64,000 nt of DNA from a bacterium (GTDB lineage Bacteria > Cyanobacteriota > Sericytochromatia > S15B-MN24 > UBA4093). Positions 17,716-25,885 of the stretch are shown in pieces (positions within the stretch are counted from its first letter, which is position 1; each line of letters begins with the position of its first letter). The notes beneath the pieces were generated by a model. It made no database searches. It was not told the origin of the DNA and was given only the letters and a program-made list of their open reading frames with translations. The DNA lies in the NCBI GenBank assembly GCA_017744355.1, contig JAGIBK010000010.1, positions 22,391 to 86,390 on the forward strand. Reading direction: 5' to 3'. Both the position numbers and the translations under genes were made by a program.

Positions 17716-18939
17716 ATGCGGCTTCTAATCTTTTTGCTCGTGGCGTGGTGTTGCCTTATTTCGCCGTCGTGGGCGGCGGCTGGCCACACGGCTTTGGTGG
17801 TGGTGCCCAACGAGGGGCTTTTTCCCGTGGGCGATCGCCGTTTGGCCGATGCGTTGCGCCAGGAGATTCGCGGGATCAGTCGCTTTCACCTGCTGGAGAT
17901 GCCGGCGGGCCCATCGGGCGAGATGCTCGGCACCGAGCGTCGCGCCCTGGCGATCGGCCGCGAGGTCGGGGCGGACACGGTGGTACGCATCGGCTTTTTG
18001 CGCGACCCGCAGGCGCGTTACCTGCGCTACACCGACCTCCAGGGTTACTATGCCGCCTCCAGCGAGGTGGAGCTGACCCTGTTCGATCTGCCCGAGGGGC
18101 GCCTGCGACTTCGCAAGCTCTATCCCTTCTACGGCGAGAGCCCGAGCTCCAAGGAGATCGCCGAGAACCTCGCCTACGAGCGGCTGTTGCGGGACCTTTC
18201 GGCGGATCTGCGCAAAGCCTTCCGCCTGAGCGCGACCATCACCGGCCGCGAGGGGCGCAAGGCGACCCTGGACGCCGGGGAGGACGCGGGGATCCAGGTG
18301 GGGATGTTCTTTGCCGGCCTCGATGGCACGGGTAACCCCTTCGGCCGCCTGCGGATCACCAAGGTTTCGAGCGCCTCGGCAGAGGGCGAGTTGCTGAGCG
18401 GTTACGAGGACCTGACGCCCGGGGTGCGCGTCTACGAGCAGGCGTATGCGAGCTTCCCCGCAGCGGCAGGGATCTCGCACCACATGTTCTGGCAGGGTAG
18501 CTTCACGGGGGTGACGCTCGAGTACAACCGCTCGGGCTTCGGCTCGGGGGCGGGCCTCGAGGTCGGGACCCTCTCCCAGGACGGCGTGACCGGCTTTGCG
18601 ATGCTCGCGCGTTGGGTGCCGCAGCGCGAGATCCGGCCGGAGCGGCTCTGGGCGTACGGGGAGCTCGGGGGCGGCGGGGCGCTCTTGAGCCAGCGGATTC
18701 CGGGCGGTACTTCCCACGCCAATGCCTTTTCGCTGCATGCGATCGCGGGAGCAGGGCTTGCCGGGCGACTCTTCTCGGGCCTCGGTGCTTCGTTGGGCCT
18801 CGTCTACTGGACCCCCTGGGCACCCGAGACCTGGAGCCACACGCCTGCGACGAGCGCGCCCCTCGACGTCTCGGACCAGGTGGTGTATCCCACCCTGGGC
18901 GGCCTCGGCCTGCGCGTGAGCTTGACCTGGGACTTCTAG
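17716..18939 (+). CDS. Exported protein, probably outer-membrane associated
   Basis: 407 residues starting MRLLIFLLVAWCCLISPSWA, a cleavable signal peptide. The start follows CAGGAGGGG. A central segment (ITGREGRKATLDAGEDAGIQ, VGMFFAGLDGTGNPFG) resembles the small beta domain found in FlgT-like and other envelope proteins. The C-terminal 140 residues alternate polar and hydrophobic residues and end in LTWDF, as in outer-membrane beta-barrels. This supports a diderm envelope. It diverges from motA. Its stop overlaps the stop of the convergent TPR gene by three bases. Confidence 0.6.
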   Translation: MRLLIFLLVAWCCLISPSWAAAGHTALVVVPNEGLFPVGDRRLADALRQEIRGISRFHLLEMPAGPSGEMLGTERRALAIGREVGADTVVRIGFLRDPQARYLRYTDLQGYYAASSEVELTLFDLPEGRLRLRKLYPFYGESPSSKEIAENLAYERLLRDLSADLRKAFRLSATITGREGRKATLDAGEDAGIQVGMFFAGLDGTGNPFGRLRITKVSSASAEGELLSGYEDLTPGVRVYEQAYASFPAAAGISHHMFWQGSFTGVTLEYNRSGFGSGAGLEVGTLSQDGVTGFAMLARWVPQREIRPERLWAYGELGGGGALLSQRIPGGTSHANAFSLHAIAGAGLAGRLFSGLGASLGLVYWTPWAPETWSHTPATSAPLDVSDQVVYPTLGGLGLRVSLTWDF

Positions 18940-20090
18940 GTCGTCGGAGACTGCCAGCGATGCGCCTGGAGGGTGCCGGTCATCGCGGGGGCCGACAGGA
19001 GGCTGGTCTGCGCCTGGAAGCGGCTGAGGTCGGCCAGGGGCTGCAGGCGCTTGACCATCTGGAGCTGGAAGTTGCCCCGCAGTGGGTCGTTGAGCTGGAA
19101 GGCGACCTGGGCGAGGTAGAAGCGGGCCACCGCGTTCCCCGGATCCAGCTGCACGGCCTTTTCGAGGGCGAAGGCGGCCTCGGGGAGCTTCGCCTCCTCG
19201 TAGGAGAGGATGCCGAGCCAGGCGTGCGGGTCGGAATGCTTGGCGCCGAGGGTCGACGCCTGGTAGAAGGACTGGCGCGCGAGCTCGCCTTCGCCTAGCT
19301 GGTAGTAGAGCTCGCCGAGCCCCAGTTGCAGGTCGTAGTCGCGCGGGCGGTAGCTCGCCGCGTGCTGGAGGTGCCGCTCGGCCTCGCCGTAGCGCTCGGT
19401 ATCGAGCAAGAGGCGCCCCAGTTTGGCATGGGCGTCCAGGTGATCGGGCTCGGCGGTCAGCACCCGCTTGAAGAGGCGGATCGCATCTTCCTTCTTGCCC
19501 TGGCGCGCGAGTTGCTGGGCCTGCTGGAAGCGCTCCGCCACCTTCTGCCTGGCGGCACCGGGGCCGAGCAGCTGGACGAGGATCTTCTCCCAGAGGTCTT
19601 CCACGGCTTCGCCGAGACGCTGCTCCCCTTCGGGGTCCTTGCGGCTGGCTTCTACTTTTTTGGCTTCGCGCTCGGCGATGCGTTTGAGCGATTCGCGAAG
19701 CTTGGAGAGCTGCTGGTACTGGGGGTGCTTCTGGAGGCCCCGGGATTCGAGCTCCTTGAGGAAGGTCTCGAGCTCATGGCCGGTTTCCTCGACCAGTTGC
19801 GCGTCGGGATCGACCCGCATCTTGTCGCGGGCCTTGCGCCAGTTCTCCGAGAGCTTGAGCTGGTCGGGATCGAGCGGCTGCCCCTCGCCGGGTCGGGACG
19901 GATCGAGGGGGCGGGTGAGGTTGGTCTTGGACCAAGGAAGGGTGCCCTTGACGCCGCGGGTGAGGCGGGCCATGTCGGGGCGCATCTGGGGTTCGGGCGC
20001 AACGGGGCGCTCCGGCGCAGGCGGCGGGGCCTTGACCGGGGTGTTGTTGACGTGCGTGACTTCAACGTTGAACCTGGGATCGACACGCAT
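18936..20090 (-). CDS. TPR-repeat protein
   Basis: 384 residues from MRVDPRFNVEVTHVNNTPVK. The first 70 residues are proline-rich and likely disordered. Residues 90-190 are charged helices. From about 200, TPR units are clear (AQQLARQGKKEDAIRLFKRV, DAHAKLGRLLLDTERYGEAE, LQLGLGELYYQLGEGELARQ, AAFALEKAVQLDPGNAVARF). It is probably a protein-protein interaction scaffold with no signal peptide. Nineteen further open codons upstream were rejected. Confidence 0.7.
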   Translation of the reverse strand: MRVDPRFNVEVTHVNNTPVKAPPPAPERPVAPEPQMRPDMARLTRGVKGTLPWSKTNLTRPLDPSRPGEGQPLDPDQLKLSENWRKARDKMRVDPDAQLVEETGHELETFLKELESRGLQKHPQYQQLSKLRESLKRIAEREAKKVEASRKDPEGEQRLGEAVEDLWEKILVQLLGPGAARQKVAERFQQAQQLARQGKKEDAIRLFKRVLTAEPDHLDAHAKLGRLLLDTERYGEAERHLQHAASYRPRDYDLQLGLGELYYQLGEGELARQSFYQASTLGAKHSDPHAWLGILSYEEAKLPEAAFALEKAVQLDPGNAVARFYLAQVAFQLNDPLRGNFQLQMVKRLQPLADLSRFQAQTSLLSAPAMTGTLQAHRWQSPTT

Positions 20091-20227
20091 TGGCGTTCCC
20101 CCCCGTACCGCTGGCCATGCGGGTACCGGGAGATATACCCCCTTCAAGCAAGCATCAAACGAGGCCGTGGAGCCATTGAAACCCGCTTGATTAGTGTGCG
20201 TCGGTTAGCCCCGTCACCGTCAGGCCC

Positions 20228-20256
20228 TTGCGGCAGAAGCGAGCATCGAGTAGAAT
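20228..20256 (+). promoter_or_regulatory. Promoter of tRNA-Leu(CAA)
   Basis: TTGCGG, a 17-base spacer and TAGAAT place the transcription start about 4 bases before the mature tRNA. Confidence 0.55.
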
Positions 20257-20266
20257 CAAGTCCTTC

Positions 20267-20347
20267 GGCCAAGTGGCGGAATGGCAGACGCAGTCGACTC
20301 AAAATCGACCGCCGAAAGGCGTGTGGGTTCGACTCCCACCTTGGCCA
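20267..20347 (+). tRNA. tRNA-Leu (anticodon CAA)
   Basis: Acceptor GGCCAAG pairs perfectly with CTTGGCC. The anticodon stem GTCGA/TCGAC encloses CTCAAAA, giving anticodon CAA. The long variable arm CGCCGAAAGGCG and the T arm GTGGG/CCCAC with TTCGACT fit a class II leucine tRNA. CCA is not encoded. Confidence 0.95.
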
Positions 20348-20357
20348 CTATGAAGTG

Positions 20358-20407
20358 GAGACGGGCTTCTCGATGATCATCATCGAGAAGCCCGTCTCTC
20401 TGTTTTT
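20358..20407 (+). terminator. Strong intrinsic terminator after tRNA-Leu
   Basis: A 19-bp perfect stem (20358-20376 with 20380-20398), a 3-base loop and then TCTGTTTTT. Confidence 0.9.
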
Positions 20408-20584
20408 GCTCGGTGATGCCTTTTTTGGTAATTAAATATAAATATTTTTATTGGCGTAATGTATTCATTATTGGGTATGGAGCGTTCGTGAGCTTGACCT
20501 GATGTGCCTATCAGGCTTTTGGCCTTTCTCAAGTGTGGCAGGCAGGGCGAATCAGGCGAACGACGGGCGCGAGATGAGGGATGA
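20408..20584. other. AT-rich spacer with a small hairpin
   Basis: The segment 20415-20480 is strikingly AT-rich for this genome. A hairpin CCTGAT/ATCAGG followed by CTTTTGG lies at 20498-20520 and may be a weak terminator. No open frame with coding character is seen. It probably holds the promoter of the DUF429 gene. Confidence 0.3.
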
Positions 20585-21271
20585 ATGAAACTGGCAGGCG
20601 TTGATGGATGCTCAACCGGATGGGTCGTTGCCTCCTGGCACGATAACGGCCATACCGCCGGTGTGACCATCCACCTGGTCAAGACTTTCAAGGAAGTTGT
20701 TGACGCCGGATACCGCGTCATCGCGGTGGATATTCCCGTCGGCATGCCAGATAAGGGCGTAAGAGACTGTGACCCGCAGGCTCGCAAGCTACTGGGGCCT
20801 CGCCGTAGCAGTGTCTTCCCTGCGCCAATCCGCCCCGTGCTCACAGCGAAGGATTATAGCCAGGCCTGCGACATTGGTCGCCAAGCCGACGGTCGTAGCC
20901 TCTCTCAGCAGGCCTGGGCGATTACCAAGAAGGTCGCCGAGGTGGATCGGATGGTGACCCCTGATTTGCAGGGCTCGATCATCGAGATCCATCCTGAACT
21001 GTGTTTTTGGGCCTTGAATGGGGGACGCCCGCTGGAGTACCCGAAGAAGGATTATCAGGGCATGGAGGCCCGTCGCATGCTTCTGAAGGAGCATCTGCTG
21101 GATCCGGTGGTCTTTTACGACCTGCGGTTGCCTGGCGCGGGGCGTGACGATATCCACGATGCCCTGGCAGCCCTGTGGACGGCGAGGCGATATGCTCAGG
21201 GCGAGTCCGTGCGGATTCCTGAGCACGAGCAGCGTGATGCCAAAGGCCTGCGGATGGAGATGTGGTACTGA
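20585..21271 (+). CDS. DUF429 family protein (predicted RNase H-like fold)
   Basis: 228 residues. MKLAGVDGCSTGWVVASWHD at the N-terminus, VIAVDIPVGMP, RKLLGPRRSSVFPAPIR, IIEIHPELCFWALNGG and the C-terminal DDIHDALAALWTARR are the hallmarks of DUF429. The conserved acidic residues (D7, the D of VDIP, E of IEIHPE, DD near the end) are placed as in RNase H-like nucleases. Activity and role are unknown. Confidence 0.8.
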   Translation: MKLAGVDGCSTGWVVASWHDNGHTAGVTIHLVKTFKEVVDAGYRVIAVDIPVGMPDKGVRDCDPQARKLLGPRRSSVFPAPIRPVLTAKDYSQACDIGRQADGRSLSQQAWAITKKVAEVDRMVTPDLQGSIIEIHPELCFWALNGGRPLEYPKKDYQGMEARRMLLKEHLLDPVVFYDLRLPGAGRDDIHDALAALWTARRYAQGESVRIPEHEQRDAKGLRMEMWY

Positions 21272-21325
21272 CGGCGGCATCAGGACGAGCGGCCAAGGTG
21301 CTTGATTCCGAATAGGAACCGGGCC

Positions 21326-21356
21326 TTGATCCTCACGTAACGTGAGGTTATATGGT
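21326..21356 (+). promoter_or_regulatory. MerR-type promoter with operator in the spacer
   Basis: TTGATC (21326-21331) and TATGGT (21351-21356) are separated by 19 bases, the long spacer typical of MerR-activated promoters. The 17-bp palindrome CCTCACGTAACGTGAGG (21331-21347) fills the spacer. CTCACGT/ACGTGAG half-sites are known for TipAL/BltR-like MerR regulators. Predicted transcription starts at the ATG at 21364, so the message would be leaderless. Confidence 0.8.
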
Positions 21357-21363
21357 TCTGCTC

Positions 21364-22104
21364 ATGGAACCACAACTACCCCCTACAAGCCCTGGAACGC
21401 GCTGGCGGGTCGGCGACCTCGCCAAGATGACCGGCCTCACGGTTCGCACGCTCCATCACTACGAGGCGATCGGGCTGCTTGCCGCAGCTACCCGAGGCGA
21501 GGGTGGGCACCGTCTGTACGACGAAGCCTCCGTGCAACGCCTTTACCGGATTCGCGTGCTCCGCAGTCTCGGCATCGCTCTGGCCGAGATTCGGCGCTTC
21601 ATTGACGACGATGCATCGCTTGCATCGGTCATGCAGCAGCACCTTGCGCGGGTCGAGCAAGAGGTCGAGGACCTCACGAGGCTGCGCGATCGCCTGCGAC
21701 GCATCTGCCACCAACCCGGTTCGCACGTCGAGACCGCCGAGCTGCTTCGCACGATCGATGCGATGTCGCGCCTGGAGCGTCATGTGGGCGCTCGCCAACA
21801 GCATGCCGCAGAGCGACCGCCGCGCGGCGTCGAGCGGGAGTGGCGGATGCTGGCGGACGAGCTGCGCGCCTGCATGGCCGTCGGTGATGATCCATCGACC
21901 GGGCGTGCCCGCGATGTCGCGTTACGTGCTCGCGAACGCATCCTGGAGTTCGCGGGACACGATGCCGCGATCCTCGAGGCGCTCAAGCATCTGCGAACGG
22001 CCGCTCCGCCCACCGACCTCGCCGGCTGGGACCCGGCGCTCATGGCTTACCTGGACCGCGCGCTTCAGGCACTCGACTCAGAGGAGAACGAACTTGCTGA
22101 ATGA
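21364..22104 (+). CDS. MerR family transcriptional regulator
   Basis: 246 residues. The N-terminal winged HTH is clear (WRVGDLAKMTGLTVRTLHHY, then EAIGLLAA, GHRLYDEASVQRLYRIRVLR), followed by the dimerisation helix and a helical C-terminal domain of about 120 residues that may bind a drug-like ligand. An upstream ATG at 21352 lies inside the predicted -10 element, so the ATG at 21364 is chosen. It probably autoregulates through the palindrome 17 bases upstream and controls the overlapping hydrolase gene. Confidence 0.85.
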   Translation: MEPQLPPTSPGTRWRVGDLAKMTGLTVRTLHHYEAIGLLAAATRGEGGHRLYDEASVQRLYRIRVLRSLGIALAEIRRFIDDDASLASVMQQHLARVEQEVEDLTRLRDRLRRICHQPGSHVETAELLRTIDAMSRLERHVGARQQHAAERPPRGVEREWRMLADELRACMAVGDDPSTGRARDVALRARERILEFAGHDAAILEALKHLRTAAPPTDLAGWDPALMAYLDRALQALDSEENELAE

Positions 22105-23023
22105 ACAGATCGCCACGAACGTGGGGCCGTCGCAGCTCGACATCGCCTACGAACGGCGCGGTCGCGCCACCGACCCGGTGGTACTCCTCGTGATGGGCGT
22201 GGCAGCACAGCTCGTCAATTGGCCCGAAGGCTTCCTCGACGTCCTCGTGAGCCGTAGGCTGCAGGTGATTCGCTTCGACAATCGCGACTCGGGGCACTCG
22301 ACGCACCTCGTCGACGCGCCATCCCCGAATCTCCCCGCAGCGCTCGCAGGCGACTTATCATCGGCCTCCTACACGCTGTCCGACATGGCGGCCGATAGCG
22401 TCGGCCTTCTCGATGCTCTCGGCCTTTCCGCCGCTCATGTGGTGGGAGCGTCGATGGGTGGTGCGATCGCGCAGACGATGGCCATCGAGCATCCCGATCG
22501 CGTGCGCTCGTTGACTTCGATGATGTCCACGACGGGCGACCCATCCGTCGGACAAATCCGCCGAGAGACGATGGCGGCCGTGTTCGGCGGTCCCCCCGCA
22601 ACCACCCGGCAAGAGGTCATTGACCGGGCGGTTCGTGCTTTTGGGATCATCGGCTCTCCTGCCTACCCAAGCGATCCGGTCGCCATCGCCGCACAAGCGG
22701 GAATCGCTTACGACCGTGACCACGACGAGATTGCCGTCGCCCGCCAGGCCGTGGCATCGGTTGCCTCGGGCGATCGCACTCAGCTCCTCAAGTCTCTCGA
22801 TGTTCCAACGCTCATCATCCATGGCACTGCCGATACCGTGTGCGATGCTAGCGGGGGGCGTGCAACTGCTGAGGCGATCCCCGGTGCAGACCTCGTTCTG
22901 ATCGAAGGGATGGGGCATAACATTCCGCCTGGCCTGTGGGATTGCCTTGCCGACCACATCGCGCGAATTGTTGAGCGCGGCGAAGCGCTTGGAAAAGAGC
23001 CTGAATCGCACACAGCGGGATGA
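22094..23023 (+). CDS. Alpha/beta hydrolase
   Basis: 309 residues from a TTG start preceded by GAGGAG, overlapping the regulator's end by 11 bases. It has the alpha/beta hydrolase fold with VIRFDNRDSGHS, the nucleophile elbow GASMGG, the acid in IIHGTADTVCD and the histidine in GMGHNIPP. The family includes aclacinomycin methylesterase-like and peroxidase-like enzymes acting on small aromatic compounds. Its coupling to a MerR regulator suggests inducible detoxification or modification of a small molecule. Confidence 0.85.
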   Translation: MLNEQIATNVGPSQLDIAYERRGRATDPVVLLVMGVAAQLVNWPEGFLDVLVSRRLQVIRFDNRDSGHSTHLVDAPSPNLPAALAGDLSSASYTLSDMAADSVGLLDALGLSAAHVVGASMGGAIAQTMAIEHPDRVRSLTSMMSTTGDPSVGQIRRETMAAVFGGPPATTRQEVIDRAVRAFGIIGSPAYPSDPVAIAAQAGIAYDRDHDEIAVARQAVASVASGDRTQLLKSLDVPTLIIHGTADTVCDASGGRATAEAIPGADLVLIEGMGHNIPPGLWDCLADHIARIVERGEALGKEPESHTAG

Positions 23024-23045
23024 GCACTTACCTCTTCCTGACACA

Positions 23046-23077
23046 GCAAGACCTCCACGCGCTAGTGGAGGTCTTGC
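23046..23077. terminator. Terminator between convergent genes
   Basis: A 13-bp perfect stem (GCAAGACCTCCAC and its complement) with a 6-base loop. Confidence 0.7.
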
Positions 23078-23126
23078 TCAAGGATTTCTAGCTCGCTACC
23101 AGGGGGCAGATCTGATAACGGTGGGC

Positions 23127-23480
23127 TTAGTTGAGGGGTGGTTCGGGCGGAACGTCCGGCCCCTTGTGTGGCTTGTCGGTCATGGCCCACCAGAGGCCGA
23201 CCACGGACACGGCAGCACCCGCCAGCACGCCCACGGCCACGCCGGGCGGACCGGCGACGAAGCCGCCAATGACGGCGCCTGCGACCACGGGACTCGCCAT
23301 CAAGCTGATCTTGGCGACGGGGCCCCACTCCCTGGATTTGCGCGCAGGATCCTTCTCCGGGGTGTTGCTGAGCTTCAGCGTATCGCTGGCCATGACGGCC
23401 TTCGGGGCGCTGGTCGCTGTGGCGCGAGCGCTGGGGGCGGGCGCAGCCGCGCGACGGGTGGCGGAGAGGCTGGAGATCAT
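23127..23480 (-). CDS. Small hypothetical membrane protein
   Basis: 117 residues with GAGGTGA upstream of the ATG. The first 50 residues are alanine- and serine-rich and polar. Residues 58-100 form two hydrophobic, glycine-rich segments (SLMASPVVAGAVIGGFVAGP, VAVGVLAGAAVSVVGLWW). The C-terminus is proline-rich. It resembles the glycine-zipper protein at 13976-14515 in general layout. No family recognised. Confidence 0.55.
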   Translation of the reverse strand: MISSLSATRRAAAPAPSARATATSAPKAVMASDTLKLSNTPEKDPARKSREWGPVAKISLMASPVVAGAVIGGFVAGPPGVAVGVLAGAAVSVVGLWWAMTDKPHKGPDVPPEPPLN

Positions 23481-23608
23481 GGGGTCACCTCGTGCTCACA
23501 TCTCGGCATCAGGGATCTTTCCCTAGCTGTCGGGGATCTTGGCGAAAAATTTCTTGTGGCCGGGTGAAGTTCTGGTTAATGAGTGCTGAGGGAGCCCATC
23601 CAAGCAGA

Positions 23609-23638
23609 AGGGGCCCTGCCGCTCGCGGCAGGGCCCCT
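23609..23638. terminator. GC-rich hairpin
   Basis: GGGGCCCTGCCGC pairs with GCGGCAGGGCCCC. It lies 130 bases upstream of the small membrane protein start on the opposite strand and may terminate an unseen short transcript or insulate the region. Confidence 0.5.
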
Positions 23639-23981
23639 GAAATTTACGACTGCTAACCGTACCCAGACCAGTAACGCATGGTGACCCCCTTTCGGCTCAG
23701 CCGAGAGCGACTCCCAAGGGATGGGCGACGGACAAACGACTGTGGTCTCGATCCTTGTTGCTTTATTACTCTTCGCCCGTCTGTTCGGGCCCACAAGGTC
23801 TACCACAGGGCGTTTGTTTTCGCGGACTGCGCCGGACACGCCACTCTACAGGCTCGTTTTGTGCCGCGGTGCGTTCGCTGTCTATACTTTCAAGATAACA
23901 CTCGCTTGTTAAGCAGCAAGCAAGAGCGTTGTAGCTCTTCGTAAAATCTTCGTTTGGGATTGATTGGGCCGTGCGGAGCTA
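23639..23981. other. Intergenic stretch without a convincing gene
   Basis: A possible promoter (TTGTGC, 18-base spacer, TATACT) ends near 23890, and a small hairpin (AAGAGC/GCTCTT) lies near 23922. Short open frames here (for example 23721-23912) lack a properly spaced ribosome-binding site. The segment precedes the first copy of the 23.9-29.4 kb repeat family. Confidence 0.3.
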
Positions 23982-24205
23982 GCCGGCAAGCAGGCGCAAG
24001 GCGGATCACGTCGACGGTGTCAGGGCGATCGCTTCCGGTTTCGGCGGGGTGTGGCAAGATACCCGCATCAACCACACACCACCTCTCTGAGAGCGCCTCA
24101 CGAAACTGTTCCTTCAAGCCGCCCACGGCGGCCAAACCAGACACATGCCTGGTTTTGTGAGGTGCTCTGACCCTCGGCCCGCCGTGCACACCGGCGGGTC
24201 GAATC
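23982..24205 (+). repeat. Interspersed repeat family, copy A (split by a second element)
   Basis: It contains GCGATCGCTTC, a hairpin GGCGGGGTGTGG...CCACACACC with the conserved loop CAAGATA-CCCG-CATCAA, then CCTCTCTGAG. The second part (CGGCCCGCC...GGCGGG hairpin) resumes at 24172. The two parts are separated by the 79-bp element at 24090-24168. Flanking CTGA on both sides of the inserted element looks like a short target duplication. Confidence 0.8.
24090..24168. repeat. 79-bp structured element, copy 2 (nested)
   Basis: Same length and layout as 5248-5326. The outer stem is AGAGCGCCTCAC with GTGAGGTGCTCT. Internal hairpins are GCCGCC/GGCGGC (24118-24132) and AAACCAG/CTGGTTT (24134-24155). 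Most unpaired bases are identical (CGAAACTGTTCCTTC, ATGC in the second loop). Stem differences from copy 1 are compensatory. Confidence 0.7.
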
Positions 24206-24208
24206 CTT

Positions 24209-24835
24209 TCAAGGGGCGATTGGCGCGATGACGTGTTCGACCAGCAGGTGCAAGTGCTCGTCAGAAGCGTGCGGTTCAAGCGCCGCTTCAAAGCGGCTGT
24301 ACGTGGGGGGATCGTTGGCCTGGAGCCATGCGAAACTTTCCTTGGGGCCGCGATACCACTGCCGGCGCAGGTAGAAGTAGTCTTCCAGCAGTTGTACGAG
24401 TAGCCAGTGGCGCCGGTAATGCGCCTCGAGGTCCTGGCGCTGGATACGAGCGAGCATCTTGCGTGCCCATGTGATGCGCGTCTGGACTTCTGTAGGATCA
24501 GGGGCTGCCGGGCCTGCTGAGAACAAGGCATCGACGCGCATGAGAAGCTGGCGCCCCCAAGCCTCTTGTTCAATGAGGACGCGTCCGCCGTGCAGGCGTA
24601 GCATGCCCTCGTCCAGTACATCGAAGGCTGCCTCGGGGTAGATGAAGGCGTCCAAGTAGCTATCTTGCCAAGGCCGTGCATCGCGGTAGGCCTCGCCGTC
24701 CTTGCGGATCCCAAGGACGTCGTAGTCACTATGCGCCGAGTGGTCGCCGCGCGCCCGCGAGCCGTACAGGATGACGGTGTGGCAGGCGTGGCGATCGCGC
24801 AGCTCATCGATCAAGAGGTTCAGCATCGCATCCAT
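24209..24835 (-). CDS. Nucleotidyltransferase-domain protein
   Basis: 208 residues from MDAMLNLLIDELRDRHACHT. VILYGSRARGDHSAHSDYDV is the pol-beta-type nucleotidyltransferase motif GS-x10-DxD, here GSRARGDHSAHSDYD. A third acidic residue follows in YLDAFIY. The C-terminal half is helical and may be a HEPN-like or kanamycin-nucleotidyltransferase-like partner domain. No ribosome-binding site is seen. TATGAT ends 7 bases before this ATG, so a leaderless message is possible. It could be an antibiotic-modifying or MNT-type antitoxin enzyme; I cannot choose. Confidence 0.65.
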   Translation of the reverse strand: MDAMLNLLIDELRDRHACHTVILYGSRARGDHSAHSDYDVLGIRKDGEAYRDARPWQDSYLDAFIYPEAAFDVLDEGMLRLHGGRVLIEQEAWGRQLLMRVDALFSAGPAAPDPTEVQTRITWARKMLARIQRQDLEAHYRRHWLLVQLLEDYFYLRRQWYRGPKESFAWLQANDPPTYSRFEAALEPHASDEHLHLLVEHVIAPIAP

Positions 24836-24887
24836 CGCTTGGATCATAGCGCGATTCGGGCCATCGGAGCGAACGAGCGAGCGAATG

Positions 24888-25018
24888 GCGGATCACACCC
24901 CGGATGAGGGGGCGATCGCTTCTAGTTTCGGTGGTGTGTGGCAAGATAAGCACATCAACCACACCACCTCTCTGAGCCCCTCGGCCCGCCGACCGCACAC
25001 CGGCGGGCCGAGGTCGTT
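24888..25018 (+). repeat. Interspersed repeat family, copy B
   Basis: It starts with GCGGATCACACCCCGGATGA, then GCGATCGC and hairpin 1 (GGTGGTGTGTGG/CCACACCACC) with loop CAAGATA-AGCA-CATCAA. Hairpin 2 is a 13-bp perfect stem (24979-24991 with 25001-25013). It lies between divergent genes. Confidence 0.85.
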
Positions 25019-25098
25019 CTGGCGTGCTGTCGATCATATGACATGGTTTTGCTAAGATGTTAATGAAGCGAGCTTTACGTTTTGGAAGGATATCGGGC

Positions 25099-25515
25099 AT
25101 GCCGCGCGCGCGAATCAAGGGCTTCTCGTTGGCGATGCTGCTCGCCGCTCTTACCGTGCTGGCGGGCTGCTCGGGCCTAGGGAATCCCGTTCCCGCAGGC
25201 GAGGAGGGCGGTTGCAATCCTCAGGTGGCCACGGCCTATCGCGTGCTTTCGGGCATCCAAACCGGCATCCTCGAAATTCGCGTGCAGGACGCCAGCGGCA
25301 GCCCGCAGGCCAGTGTGAGCGTCACGGCGTACCGGTTGGTGTATACGGGGGCCAAGTGTCCGTCGATGATCAGCGGGGTGACGGATGCGCAGGGCCTGCT
25401 GCGCTTCGAGCGCATGAAGACCGGTCCTTATCAGGTGAGTCTGGAGGCCGCGGCAGCGACGGCCAGCACGGAGGTCGAGGCGGACAAGACGGCGACGGTG
25501 ACGCTCGTCGATTGA
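25099..25515 (+). CDS. Lipoprotein with a CarboxypepD_reg/SpaA-like domain
   Basis: 138 residues from MPRARIKGFSLAMLLAALTV, with lipobox LAGC and GGAAGG upstream. After the lipid anchor the protein is one small beta-sandwich (LEIRVQDASGSPQASVSVTA, SGVTDAQGLLRFERMKTGPY) like the regulatory domain of carboxypeptidases. The longer frame from 25057 was rejected. It is followed 17 bases later by another small gene in the same direction. Confidence 0.6.
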   Translation: MPRARIKGFSLAMLLAALTVLAGCSGLGNPVPAGEEGGCNPQVATAYRVLSGIQTGILEIRVQDASGSPQASVSVTAYRLVYTGAKCPSMISGVTDAQGLLRFERMKTGPYQVSLEAAAATASTEVEADKTATVTLVD

Positions 25516-25532
25516 GACTGGAAGGAGGGGCG

Positions 25533-25874
25533 ATGGAGACCTACATGAGCCGCAGGGGGGAAGCTTTCGACCTGGGTGCGTTGACGGAAACGGAGCAGGC
25601 CTTTCTGGAGCAGGCCCGCCATCTCATTGCGCAGGGGGTCGCCTGGGAGACGTTCCAGCGCTTCTATCTCGACAAGCGATCGCCCATCTGGTTCGTCGGG
25701 GGCGAGCCCCAGGCCGGACGCCTCGAGAATACCAGGGTGATGCGCTCTCGCCTCTATCGCATCCTGCAGGACATGGCAGGGAATCTGGGCCTCGAGCAGG
25801 GTTACCTGAGAGAAAGAGGCCCGAGCGGCCTCTCCCTGGATGCTTGCCTGGAGGAGATTCGCCTCGGGTGCTAG
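25533..25874 (+). CDS. Hypothetical protein
   Basis: 113 residues starting METYMSRRGEAFDLGALTET. GAAGGAGGGG just upstream makes the start clear. The protein is mostly helical (TEQAFLEQARHLIAQGVAWE), with a weak amphipathic pattern and no recognised domain. It is probably cotranscribed with the lipoprotein before it. Confidence 0.55.
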   Translation: METYMSRRGEAFDLGALTETEQAFLEQARHLIAQGVAWETFQRFYLDKRSPIWFVGGEPQAGRLENTRVMRSRLYRILQDMAGNLGLEQGYLRERGPSGLSLDACLEEIRLGC

Positions 25875-25885
25875 CCTTGTTTCAG

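Noticed and set aside
21479..22093. Extended N-terminus of the alpha/beta hydrolase
   Set aside because: The frame is open far upstream but overlaps the MerR gene and reads as a shadow. The TTG at 22094 has a ribosome-binding site at proper distance.
23721..23912. Small membrane protein in the gap before repeat copy A
   Set aside because: It has a hydrophobic stretch, but the only purine-rich sequence abuts the ATG, and the C-terminal half is not protein-like.
24888..25018. Repeat copies as simple bidirectional terminators
   Set aside because: The second hairpin could terminate, but the conserved first hairpin with the variable tetramer, and the presence in divergent promoter regions, need another explanation.
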